DNA of 64,000 nucleotides from Owenia fusiformis (Eukaryota > Annelida > Polychaeta > Sabellida > Oweniidae): positions 4,981,525-5,045,524 of the forward strand of contig CAIIXF020000004.1 of the NCBI GenBank assembly GCA_903813345.2, read 5' to 3'. The translations under genes and the position numbers were made by a program. The notes beneath the pieces were generated by a model, which made no database searches, had not been told where the DNA came from, and worked only from the letters and a program-made list of their open reading frames with translations. Below are positions 11,136 to 22,500 of the stretch, piece by piece. The number at the start of each line of letters is the position of its first letter. Position 1 is the first letter of the stretch.

Positions 11136-12156
11136 GCTTCTTCTCGAATGTTAAACTAACTGTACTGAACATAGCGTTGACACCACGTACATACATGCAA
11201 TATATACAAATCAAATACTCGGGCCAATACTAATCACCATTGCCCATTCAAATGATCACGGGTCAGTGCACTCACTACGATTACAATAGTTCATTGAAAA
11301 TTGGCTGTTACTAGAGCGTGTATGTTACTAAAGATTGCCGTTTAGCTTGCATAGGTGACAGTGTATGGGTTTAAGTCAGAGAAAACATTCGTGAGAGTTA
11401 ATTCTTTGAAATTAACGGTTCGGCTAACGCCTCACCGTTATTTTCAAAGAATCAACTCTCACTCATGCTTTCTCTATAACATCATTAAAGCTCTTTTTCA
11501 GACATTCAATCAATTTAAATCAATCAAGTTTAAATGCGATCTCGCATATATTGCATATATGTATTTGCAGATATACGTGTAGTGATTGTATTTTACTCAC
11601 ACATTCACATAATAATAGCTGTGATTTGACATGTAATATTGAGTTTTCAATATTTTGATACATTTGTTTATTATTTTGCGATCATTAAAGCTTTAATCGG
11701 GGATAACGATTTTGAATAAGTACACGTACATTACGTATTACAAGTCAAAAACCTTATTTACTTTACATCATAATTTACTAGGAACCCGGATGCCAGAAGA
11801 AGCAGTAGACAAAACTCACATCAAATAAGCTAGATGTAATTATTGAAAGGGTTATTGGTATTAAACATCTCAATATTTTATTTCAACAAATGCCTTGATC
11901 TCAGATATTACTTTCCTATGGATTTAAAAATCATCCCAGCACTAATTATAAGTAACACCATTGAACCCAAGCCGTCTGATTGCATTACTTGCTAAAATAA
12001 CATCCTTAGAAGTGAACAATACAAACATCTGATAATAATCTAGCTAAGTCCCCCCCCCCCCCGTGGTATCCATGCCCGCCTTGTTATATTCTTAAAAATG
12101 TTGAACTACCTTTTGTATTCCTTCAGAGATAATCGGTTAATTTCTGAATTTAACAG
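11136..12156. other. AT-rich spacer with one hairpin
   Basis: No gene was recognised. At 11394-11466 an imperfect inverted repeat pairs GAGAGTTAATTCTTTGAAAT with ATTTTCAAAGAATCAACTCT around the sequence CGGTTCGGCTAACGCCTCACCG. A C14 homopolymer lies near 12050. Confidence 0.5.
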
Positions 12157-12552
12157 AAAGGACGATTCTCGGTTTGGAGAACAGTCTCCTGGGCTAATAA
12201 TTTTTTTCATGAAAAATACAGAAATATTACCCAAATTAAACTATGAATATTCAAAAGAGGACATTTAGATCTACAAGATGTAAAAATAACAAATTGGTCT
12301 GAAGCAGGGATAACGCTCAATTTGACCGATTCAAAAAATTACAAATCTCGATTTGGGGAAAGAAGTTCATCAGTGTACTGCGCGAATATTTTTTTGCGAA
12401 AAATCTAGAAATATTACCCAAATTAAATTATGACTATTCAAAAGAAGACATTCAAATCTATATTATGTAAAAAAAAATCAAATTTGTCCGAAGCAGGGAT
12501 AATGCTCATTTAGATTGATGAAGTTCGTTCTCCAAACCGAGAATCGTCCTTT
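12157..12552. mobile_element. MITE with 26-bp TIRs and an internal direct duplication
   Basis: AAAGGACGATTCTCGGTTTG(GAGAAC) at 12157 is matched perfectly in reverse complement at 12527-12552. Inside, a segment of about 180 bp occurs twice in direct orientation (for example the string AAATATTACCCAAATTAAA at 12223 and 12410). No coding potential. Clear target duplications were not identified. Confidence 0.85.
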
Positions 12553-14916
12553 AATTATACAATGTAGCACGGGGACTATACAATCATTACATACATGTAG
12601 ACTTACCTTGCAAAATAATTTTTATGCGGAAATTAGAACCACCGGCTGTAGAAATGAATCCATAAAATAACTATAACAAACGGATTTAGTGAGAACTTAA
12701 CTCATTTGCAAGAATTGAATAATAAGGGATTAAAGTTTTGTATATTGCTCTGGCATGTCAAAAGGTATTTTTTGTAAGTTTGCTCTACCATGCACAAAAC
12801 TTATTTGAGCATACCGAATCTTTCAAATTTTGTGAATATATTTGGAAATGAGAAACAAAGCAAGACCCAATTCGAAATAGAAACAAGGCTATCTCTGATA
12901 AAATGCATTACAGAAAACATGTATTGTGGAATATATTGTTTGCAAGTTTAACTCAGTAAAGTCACCTGAATAATGTATGTCACCTAATATCTTATTACAC
13001 GATTGAGAAAAGACTGAGGCAATTCATCATATTACAGGCTCGTTGCCAGCTTTTGCCTGGGGGGGAGGGGGGCTTACGTACTTTCAAAAAAAGGTCATTT
13101 TAAACGCAATTGATATTTCATGCAAAGATCATGTAGAATATAGATTTTAGTGTCAAGGTTATCTCATTTAATTTCACAAAATGGCTAACCTTATAATCAC
13201 TATTTGAACCAGGGGCAGAGTCAGCAATTGTTCATGGGGTGAGATTTCTTGGGTTTGCATCAATGCGAACGAAGCGAGGCCTGGAACGGCGTTTACCCCC
13301 GGAATTTTTTAATGTCAATGTCAATGTTTTTTTCATATTTTGCAAAATTGCTTTTTCTTTTTGAGAGGGTGGGGAATGCAAGCGCACATGTCACCCCCCC
13401 CCCCCTGCCTTGGCTACGCCCATGCGAACCTACACCCAGCCGTAAACAGGTATGAGAATTAAGTTATAATGATCATGACATAGATAATGAGATGGAATGT
13501 AGCCTGTATAACTGTTGATTCCCGGGTTTTGTCTCTTCATTCTCATATTATCAAATTATCAAAAAATGATATTTTGATTCACAAAACTACACCGAAACAT
13601 AGAAAAGTACACAAAGGCAACCGCATTTACAATCTATAGTTCTGAAAAAGCAGGATTAAAAAAAGCCAGTTTCAAACTGAAGTTAAAAAGCCGGCTTTTT
13701 GATACCCAGTTTGTAAAATTCAAATTAGAATACTATCTTTATTTTTATTTTAACTTAAATCAATTTATTATAAACAAACTATCCGGGCAAACTATGACCA
13801 AGCATCGAATATAGAAAACTCATGTAAATGACTTATATAAGACAATGAAATCAACACTGATTGAAACATAAACACTATAAAATCTTCTTTCGATTCCATT
13901 ACCTGTCATAATTTTTTTTAAATACCGACTTTACCGGGAGAAATTTAACATGGGCTTTAATTCAAAGGCAAGAATGTGTTTTGATAACTTATTAAGCGGA
14001 TTTAAAGCTGTTGGACGTTGTTCCAGTGATTTATATTTTATGATTCTGAATTGATATGTGGATTATAATTGAAATCGAAATCATGACCAAAAAAGTCTTA
14101 GACTCCCATTTGCTTTCATCATGAGGAATTGGAAACAATCAAAGCGGCGATTTGAAAAAGTTAAAAATTGAATTCCCATGCATAATCCAAGATTTAATAC
14201 AAACGGTGTAAACAGGTTGTTAGATTATAATACCTTCTCAGGAAGAATTAGGTTGCATTGAGAAGAGATAACAAGTTCAGCGGTGAAGCAAGCTTTCCGT
14301 CGGGGGGGGGGGCAATATCCATACAAAACACGTGTTTGCACAAGCTATTTTTATTAGCAACTACAAGGAAGATCTCTCTTTTCTGGCGCGACTGTAAAGT
14401 TGTCCAAAATCATAATTATAGTAAAAATAGATCATTTCAAAATCCATCTAGTTGCTTATTATACACAGGTAAAGTCATATTCATTAAGAACTACGGACGG
14501 TACTTACATTCTTTAGTTGTATTGTTTTATCATGCTTAAAAGAAAAATACGCACAAGTAGTCTGTTTTATATTTGTATGCTCAGTTATAAAATGAGCAGT
14601 GTAACTTAGAAATTATATAGTCAGAAAGAAGCAATTATAATGTGTGAATATATTGCACAGTTACAGAGTATTGCGTTTGCATATATTTGAGTATTCTTAA
14701 CTTCACATATAATCAGTGCTTATTTGTGCTGTTCTACAAATAAAGGGGAGCAATACCTGAATATACAGAGTGTTCCATATATGCAGCGAGTATTGTCTCT
14801 GTATTGTCTCTGTTTATATGTTCTGAGTATTTTTGCTGATTACTGCTGATTACAAGAGATTCTTACAAATAGACACTTCTTATTGCAATATTCGCTATTT
14901 TATATAGTGTTAATGG
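12553..14916. other. AT-rich spacer or intron, no exon recognised
   Basis: Only short ORFs without recognisable domains were found, and a G10 run lies near 14303. Upstream exons of the large plus-strand gene could lie in this interval, but I found no EGF-like or signal-peptide exon. Confidence 0.4.
13203..13425. repeat. probable dispersed repeat with terminal C run
   Basis: GC-richer island in AT-rich DNA, reading from CCAGGGGCAGAGTCAGCAAT through CGAACGAAGCGAGGCCTGG to a C13 run and CTTGGCTACGCCCATGCG. The composition contrast suggests a SINE/MITE-like insertion; no second copy in the window confirms it. Confidence 0.35.
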
Positions 14917-15512
14917 CCATCTTTTGAATGGTAACAATATAATTTGAAATATATATACATACTTTCATCTATATTGAGTTTTTAAAAAACACATCAACCA
15001 CTTGTTTTGTTCTTGGTATCATGCTTCCAGAGTGAAATGAAACATCTTTCTGAACCTCGTTGGAACAAAACGACATAAACACAACATGTTTAGGTCTCTC
15101 AATATTGTAATTGTACAAAGGAAATTTTGGTTGATTTTGAAAAAGTATCTTGTTAATGAAATAAAAGGTTTTTCTTGATTTTTATATATTTTGGGGGGAT
15201 TTTGTTTTAATTTTTTGAATACTTTTTTTAAATCAACCAAAAATTCCTTTGTATAACTATAATATTGAGAGGTCTAAAAACATGTTGTACGAGATATGCT
15301 ATTTTGTTCCAACAAGGTTCGGAAAGACATTTTATTTCATTCTCAAGAATTGGTAGAAAGGAGCCAAAACAATTGCACTAAAAAACAAAAACAGTTATAT
15401 AAAATATTTCTAAATAATTTTCGCATTAAATTGTTGTCAATCGGTCAGCATTACATAAAATACCATGTTTTTTACAGAATGTTTTCAATGATTGGTTTAA
15501 GAGAAAAACATT
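14917..15512. mobile_element. fold-back MITE family F, copy 1
   Basis: Shares long, nearly identical sequence with 27735-28284 (for example GCATCTTTTGAATGG-type start, CCAGAGTGAAATGAAACATC, AACATGTTTAGGTCTCTCAA). It folds back: 15055-15140 pairs with about 15235-15330 (GTCTCTCAATATTG against AATATTGAGAG). The right end reads TTGGTTTAAGAGAAAAACA. Non-coding; a short ORF at 15511-15804 past its end has no recognisable domain. Confidence 0.8.
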
Positions 15513-15806
15513 GTTGAATTCAGTTCTCCATGTCGATACCTATCCTTTAAATAATAACAAGTTCTCATGGCAAAAAATGAATCTTATATCAATGTGTCCC
15601 ATTTTGATTTTTGGGTTATGCAAAAGAATAACTGTAAACGAACTCTTCAAACATGTTAAACAAATCACTTTATTGCAAAACTTTTCGAACGACCCTAATA
15701 CGACAGAAAAACTGAGATTGGATTTGTCTACTCGTGGGGTGTACGACATACATCTGTCTAGTTATGTTGGTTATGTTGAATTTTGTGCTAATACTTGTAT
15801 ATAAAG

Positions 15807-16539
15807 GTCTCTGACTGCTATGGTAATGGCAACTGTGTTGGACCAAATGTTTGCGAATGCACCGGGGGTTGGACTGGAGAGACCTGTACAGATGCAACAT
15901 GCTACAATGTGAACAAGTGTTCTGGAAGAGGATACTGTTTGCAACCAGATTTGTGTTCATGTTTCCCTTCGTATGCTGGGACCAACTGTACACAATGTAA
16001 CGACATGTATTGGGGGCAGGATTGCAAGCCATGTCCGCCATGTGTCAATGGATACTGTGACGAGATATCAGGTGATTTGATTAAACTAATTTAAATTCCA
16101 CATTACGAACGTTCATAGAAAATCACTGGCATTTTTGGAGTATTTTGAAAATGAAGATGTCAAGGACAGGTTAGTTTGAATGTGTAATGTATCATAATAT
16201 TTTTTCAACTAAGGTGGATGTACATGTTCATCTGTGAATTGGGCCGGTGAACTATGCAGTGAGTGCAACAGAACATTCTATGGGCCTTACTGTTTGCCAA
16301 TTCCTACAGTTCTCCTTGTTGCCCCGTCAACAGGACCTGACATAGGTGGCACTGTGGTCAACGTAATCGGGCACAATTTTGAGAACAGTAGTGATGGTTT
16401 GTATAGATGTCGTTTCGGTGATATCGATGGGATTGGTCAGTGGCTGTCACGTGAAAAAGTACGTTGTATAAGTCCAAAGCAAGTTGGCGAAGTTCCTGTA
16501 AATGTAGGAAAACCAGGAGGCGAATTTACAAACCAAAGA
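15807..16539 (+). CDS. exons 1-2 of mosaic gene: EGF-like repeats and IPT/TIG domain
   Basis: Exon 1 (15807-16071, residues 1-88) carries tenascin/teneurin-style EGF repeats: CYGNGNCVGPNVCECTGGWT and a second CSGRGYCLQPDLCSC unit, then a CxxC-rich CPPCVNGYC. The first repeat lacks its first cysteine, so an upstream exon must supply it. Exon 2 (16214-16539, residues 89-197) completes an EGF (CTCSSVNWAGELCSEC) and encodes most of an IPT/TIG immunoglobulin-like fold, recognised by PSTGPDIGGTVVNVIGHNF and the CRFGD strand. The TIG domain ends in exon 3. TIG folds occur in plexins, Met and other surface proteins. Confidence 0.88.
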
Positions 16540-19500
16540 GTATGTATACTTATAGGATGTTATCAATTGTCAAGTAAATCAATATATTTTGAAAGACACA
16601 TATAGGCCCAGGTTAAATAAATAAATACCACCAAAGTTGCAAAGCAGTGTAGACAGGTTCCAATTTCAGAATATCTCAAGGGAAAGAGTTTTTGAGGCAT
16701 TTTTTAGAAAAAGCAACAGACCTATTTTTTCTGGATCAGTTTTTCATGCTGATAAAGATATTAAAAGATGACAGCTCAACGGGGTGGTCACGACACTGCA
16801 TTTTAGCGTTTTCACCCCCCTAGGAAATTATCTTAGGGGGTACTATAATATTAGTTCATAACTCAAAGGATATATAAACTATTGTTCTGAGTTCTACAGC
16901 ATACATTGTTAGTACAGAGATGAATACTATCCTAAAGTTATAGGTTGATATCTTTGTTGGTTTCGGAAAAATACAATTAATTAGAAAAAAATATGCAATT
17001 TTTGTCATTTTTTTCTTGCTTATTTTATATTTGTAGCTTCAAGCAAAATATGATAACTTTAACAGCTCAAAGTAGTATTCTAACAACATTCCCAAGCTAT
17101 GTGTGATATTGTAATACATCTATTATAGTGATGAAGTACTATTTTGTAATTTTAATATGACTTGATAGTGCCCTACCCCTGGTAAGTAGAAGAAAGTTGG
17201 TGTGGTTTTCTTCTGGTTTTAACATTTTATTGACTTCTTAGTTGAAGATACAATCAATTCTGTCAGTTAACCATGAGTAGCTTTACAATGGTTAACTATT
17301 CCCATTAATAGAGGGTTTGGGACCTCAAAAACACCAGAACTGTTAAGTGGCATCCTTGGGCATCCCTCTTCAGAGCATTTTCCTTATACTCCGATAAAAT
17401 CTGCAGGGGATACTATAAGAAACCTATATATCTAAGATACTAATGAAGATACTGAATTCAAATTTTCAATTTTCAGGATTTGGTCCTGGTATGATAGGTA
17501 ATCTGTATGACAAAAATGACAAAAAGAAAAAACTCTGTTGCCATAGTAACAAAAATACCACACTATTTGTTACCTAAGAAATGTGTTTTAAGAGGTTTTG
17601 TCATTCTCTTATATTTTTAATTCTAAATATGTCTACAATGTGGGATGATTAAAATTATGGTAAAGTAATCTTTTCTATTGTTCTCTTAAACAGAAGTTGC
17701 TATGGCGACACATAGATCATAGAAAAAATGCTGGGATGATCGCTCTATTTGTCAGGAAATTAAAATGGAAACTGAAAAATGAGTTTCTTCCCACTGAATA
17801 GCAATTAATTTGGTAGACCATGGCTGACACGCACAAGAGAAAACGTTTATCAGTTCTATGTCATTTTGTTGTTATTTTTTTTTATTTATCGTGGTCTGGG
17901 ACTTATAACACCTAATGCCCAATCTTCTCCAACTGCAAAGGAAGGCAAGATTTTAATAATGAACATTCATATATCTCAACAAATATGGCCTAAGATTTGG
18001 ACAATGATGAGGAAACTCTGAGGGAAAATTAGACGAAACATTAATGTGAGTGGTCCAAAAATAACACTAACATATTTTGGAAAAGTTATGCTCTCGGATG
18101 AATCAGTGCTCATTTAAGGATAGTCTGAATCAGGTGAATTTTTTAACCTAATTGTACCCCTCCCCCAAATACCCCAGATTTTGACGAAATTGTCGAAAAG
18201 TGGCAAACAACATTCATTAAAGTTAAATATGGCTATTTCGCTTCTATGTCATAAAGATATGATATGATCTCAGGTCAATCAATTTTAACAAGTGACACTC
18301 TATCTTATGAAGAAAATACTATCGTATTTGAAGACATGTCAAAAATTTGGTGGATATAAATTGTGTCACTCCTGATTTGACCTGCAAAGGTTCAGGTAAG
18401 TTATCACAAACAATTTCAGACAGTTATATCTTTGATTATGACTATTTCCTGACCATGAAGACAGGTACATGTATACAGGGATAATAAAGTCAATCAGACT
18501 CGGAGATATTTCACTAGCAATCAACCCATCAATATATTTTTTCAAAGTTGTTGACCTCATTTTCACCAAAAATGCAATCATTTTAACAATGTTTAATGCA
18601 TTACTGTTCTTTATTTTAATGTATCAAATAGCTCTTGAAAAGAAACTGATTAGTGTTCCCCATGTTATTTCCCCTTTGAAAAAATTCATGCTATCCATTG
18701 GTTTCAGTTCATTTTGCTCCCTGGAGCAATCCACTTTTCCTCTTAAGAAATAGAAAATGTCTCAAAGCATATTCTAATTTTGCATTCAACAATATAATTA
18801 AAGGTTGCATCTTTGGTAAATCTAGGTCATCATTTTTAGTAAAAAGTATGTTGATTTGGCCATTCCCTTTAATATCACTAAGGTCTGATTAATCATGATT
18901 ATATTTACTTTTCTTGAAGATAATGAATAGATCTAAAAGATATACCCATGTTCATGGTCAGAAAATATTCATAATTCAAGTTAGAATTGACCCTTTTCCA
19001 TATAAATGAAAAATAGATGGCATCATGGGTATTGGTAGAGCTTGGGTAGGGCTAGAATACATGTAAATGTATTGCCAGAGTCACTTAATTTCTTGATTTA
19101 AGAAGTAATTCCATTTGGATCAACTTAAAACATCATTGGAATGTAACTATATGATCTTATTGACATGTGGATTGTGATTTCACATTAAAATTGTGATCCT
19201 TGTAAGAGTTAATGTAAGAGTTAATTTTAAAGATTTTCAGCATTGTGTCAATGGGGATTTAGCCCAACCTTTTTTAGACAACCAGAAAATCATTAGAATT
19301 TGAATAATGGTAAATAACAGTGCAAATCAAAGTTTTTTGATAGAGAATAACTCACAGAATTCAAATATGCCATCAGATGGAAGAAAACATTAGTTTTTAA
19401 TGGTTAAAAATGCAGATCTCCTAAAATCTCATTAAAAAGGACCATTGTCTGAAGTTGTTTGCGATAACCTACATGCTCCTTTATAACATTATTATGTAAA

Positions 19501-22500
19501 TACTATCAAATGCTTTAGTCATGACAGTTGAAGTAAACTGAAGTCTTGGTATTTAAATGCAGAATCAGATCTATGTAGAGTAAACAAAATTGAAAGCAAC
19601 ATGTACAGTTGACCTACCAATGTATTTCTTACAATCTCAAATATAATATCTCCCAAAAGATCCACAATATATTATTAATTGGTAATGTTGTTTAAAATTC
19701 AAAGTGTAAAAAGAGGGAAATGTTCAACTTCTCCCAAATAATAATAAATAAGTTACACTAAGTTATACAAGTGTGAGGCACCATCGCTGGGAAAGTCATC
19801 TTTGGTTAATAAAAAAGATTCTTAGCTACTTTTCTTACATCTGGATGTGATGCATCATGGGTTATGAGGACTCTGCTATATGGTCAGATGATGAGAACTA
19901 ACAGTTTTACGGAATTTTTGCCATGTTTTGCACATTGTAAATGACCCTTCTGAATGGGTTGTAAAGGTATATACCAGGAGGTATATATGGCTCAAATGAC
20001 TCGTGCCCTAGTACATGGGGCACTGTAGTACAGTACTTGTGCATGATGACCACCATAGTCTAGTTGCTCAAATGAGATCAATTGATGATTCTAATGTTTG
20101 GACTTTATGTCAATGTCCACTCTAGTATGTGATTACACTAGATTTCATTATGATACATGTACTAAATTGAAAACTTACATATAAAATATCTTAAGTCCTA
20201 TATTCTAGTAATAAATGAATTAGAATGTCACCTAACATTTGATGATGGTATGAATTTATTGATTTGGTGTCTATCAATACACGTTTCTAACTTAATGCTG
20301 CAAAATGATAAAATTCACCACATCCACTTTCTTCAATTTTCCAGGGGTAGGGCACTATAAAGTCATATTAAAATTACAAAATAGTACTTCATAACTAAAA
20401 TAGATGTATTACAATACCGCACATAGCTTGGAAATGTTTTTAGAATACTACTATGAGCTGTTAAAGCTGTCATATTTTGCTTGAAGCTACAAATATAAAA
20501 TTGGTAAGACAAAAATTGCGTATCTTTTTCCTGTTTATTGTATTTTTTCTGAGACCAATAAGGGTATCAACCTATAACTTTAGGATAGTATTCATATTTG
20601 TACAAGCAATGTATGGTGTACAACTCAGAACAATAGCTCATATATCCTTTGAGTTATGAACTAGTTTCATAGTACCCCCAAGAATATTTTCCTAGGGGGG
20701 TAAAAATGCCAAAATTCAGTGTCGTGACCACCCCGTTGAGCTGTCATCTTTTAATATCTTTATCAGCATGAAAAACTGATCGAGTAAAAATAGGTCTGTT
20801 GCTTTTTCTAAAAAATGCCTCAAAAACTTGAATTATTAGAATTGGAACCTGTCTAGTGCTTGTGAACGAAATGAAACACTAGCTCATGGGATTAGTATGT
20901 TTTGACAACGTTCATTCACACTACCCTACCTCGATAGCGCATGCGCGAATTTTTTGGCTTTCAATCAGGTCGCTTTTGAGTATATCGACTGCTTAGTCAA
21001 AAGGTTAATACGTTTGGTGCTCGGAGTGAGTCAATATTGCTATTCGCTGAACTTCAGTGGTGCAATAGTGAAGTCCATGTTCCAAGTTATATGATAGTTG
21101 AAGAAAGAATGTAAATAATATCGTTTTAAATTTTAAAATATTTGATATGTCATAGTACACGGTACACAGCTGCAAAAATTGATCAATACAGGGTACAAGG
21201 AATGTAAATTGTTCAATAGTACAGGGAGCGAGAAAGTAAGCTGATTATACAGACATACTATGTCCCGATCTCATGTATATTTACGTTGCAAACAGTGAAA
21301 ATAATACTAAAAAGGCCGCCTGTTGATGCTTTGAGGTGTCATCAATTGTTATTTAATCCAAATAAAGTAAACATTATTTAGTAGATTTAGACACGGGCTT
21401 TCAGGTCGTATATGCATTTTAGTCATTAAATTAACAAGAACGCTAGATTATACGTGTTACTAGGGTATCAAATTGAAATAAAATAACGAAATTGAATATG
21501 AACACGTAAGTGATAAATGACTATCGGCTATCAGGATTAATGACTATCCGCTATTCAGAATAATTAAAATTGGGTCAACTACATGTAAAGAATCTTTCTA
21601 TATAACCCCTTGAATGGTCTAATTCACTACCGTCCTCAAAAACCGATCATTTAAAATAGTTTGTTCAAAATACCATCATGCCACGACATTTTGTTCTTCA
21701 CGATTTGCTGTTGAGGTGATATGACGTCGTATTTCTCCTTCTCTATTATTGTAAAAAACTAATACCAGATCGATCTAGTCTTATATGACGTGTTGAATGT
21801 CAGATGTTCAACAAACAAAATGATCAAATTATGTGGCGATAGTCTGTCTTTTCCAGTTAGTAGACTTTTCAATAGAATTTTTGAAGAAAGTACTTTTCCT
21901 GTTATTTGGAAAGAAGGAACAATCATACCAATTTTTAAAAAAGGGGATAAAGGCAATATTTCTAACTATAGACCAGTCACGTTACTATGTTCACTATCCA
22001 AAGTATTAGAAAAAATTATTCACAATAGACTCCTTCTTCACTTACTGGATAATAATCTCTTGTACAAATTTCAAAGTGGGTTTTTACCACAACACAACAC
22101 GGTGAATCAACTGATCAACATTGTTCATGATATACAAACTAATATTGATCAACAGAAAAATGTCCGTTCAATATTTTTAGATCTGACGTCTGCATTTGAT
22201 TTAGTCCCTCACAAACTCCTAATAAAAAAACTTAAAGCATACGGATGTAGCAATAAAATTATTCTATTAATGACTTCCTATCTTAAAGACAGAAGGGTCA
22301 AAGTGCGTATTAATAACTGCCTTTCCGATTGGTCCTCTGATCCTGAACTAATCGGTAACAACAACAATCCGGTCAATAATCCTAATAAACCCCAATTCAC
22401 TATAAATACCGGTGTTCCCCAAGGTTCCGTTTTAGGTCCCCTACTATTTTTAATATATATTAACGATTTACCTGACAACTTAAACTCCAAAAGCTTTCAT

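Larger units (their letters stand above)
7278..11388. repeat. outer inverted-repeat pair enclosing a possible host element
   Basis: 7278-7362 (includes CCCATACACTGTCACCTATG and GCTAAACGG) is matched in reverse complement by about 11298-11388 (CCGTTTAGCTTGCATAGGTG, CAGTGTATGGG). Taking out the inner 3.35-kb element would leave a unit of about 0.76 kb with roughly 85-bp inverted ends and a small ORF. It may be a non-autonomous derivative of a DNA transposon; class unknown. Confidence 0.55.
16612..20916 (+). pseudogene. dead duplicate of exon 3, split by a 4.2-kb transposon
   Basis: 16612-16649 follows an AG acceptor and aligns with the start of exon 3 (24591 onward) at most positions, but contains in-frame TAA. 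20856-20916 continues the alignment (GTGCTTGTGAACGAAATGAA versus GTGCTTGTGGACGAAATGAA in exon 3). The 4.2-kb element 16650-20855 sits exactly between the halves with GTG on both sides, and a second transposon begins at 20917. It is a decayed tandem exon duplicate that received two insertions. Confidence 0.82.

Noticed and set aside
15511-15804. Plus-strand 97-codon ORF directly before exon 1
   Set aside because: It ends in a stop just before the exon 1 acceptor, overlaps the end of a MITE, and has no recognisable domain or signal peptide.
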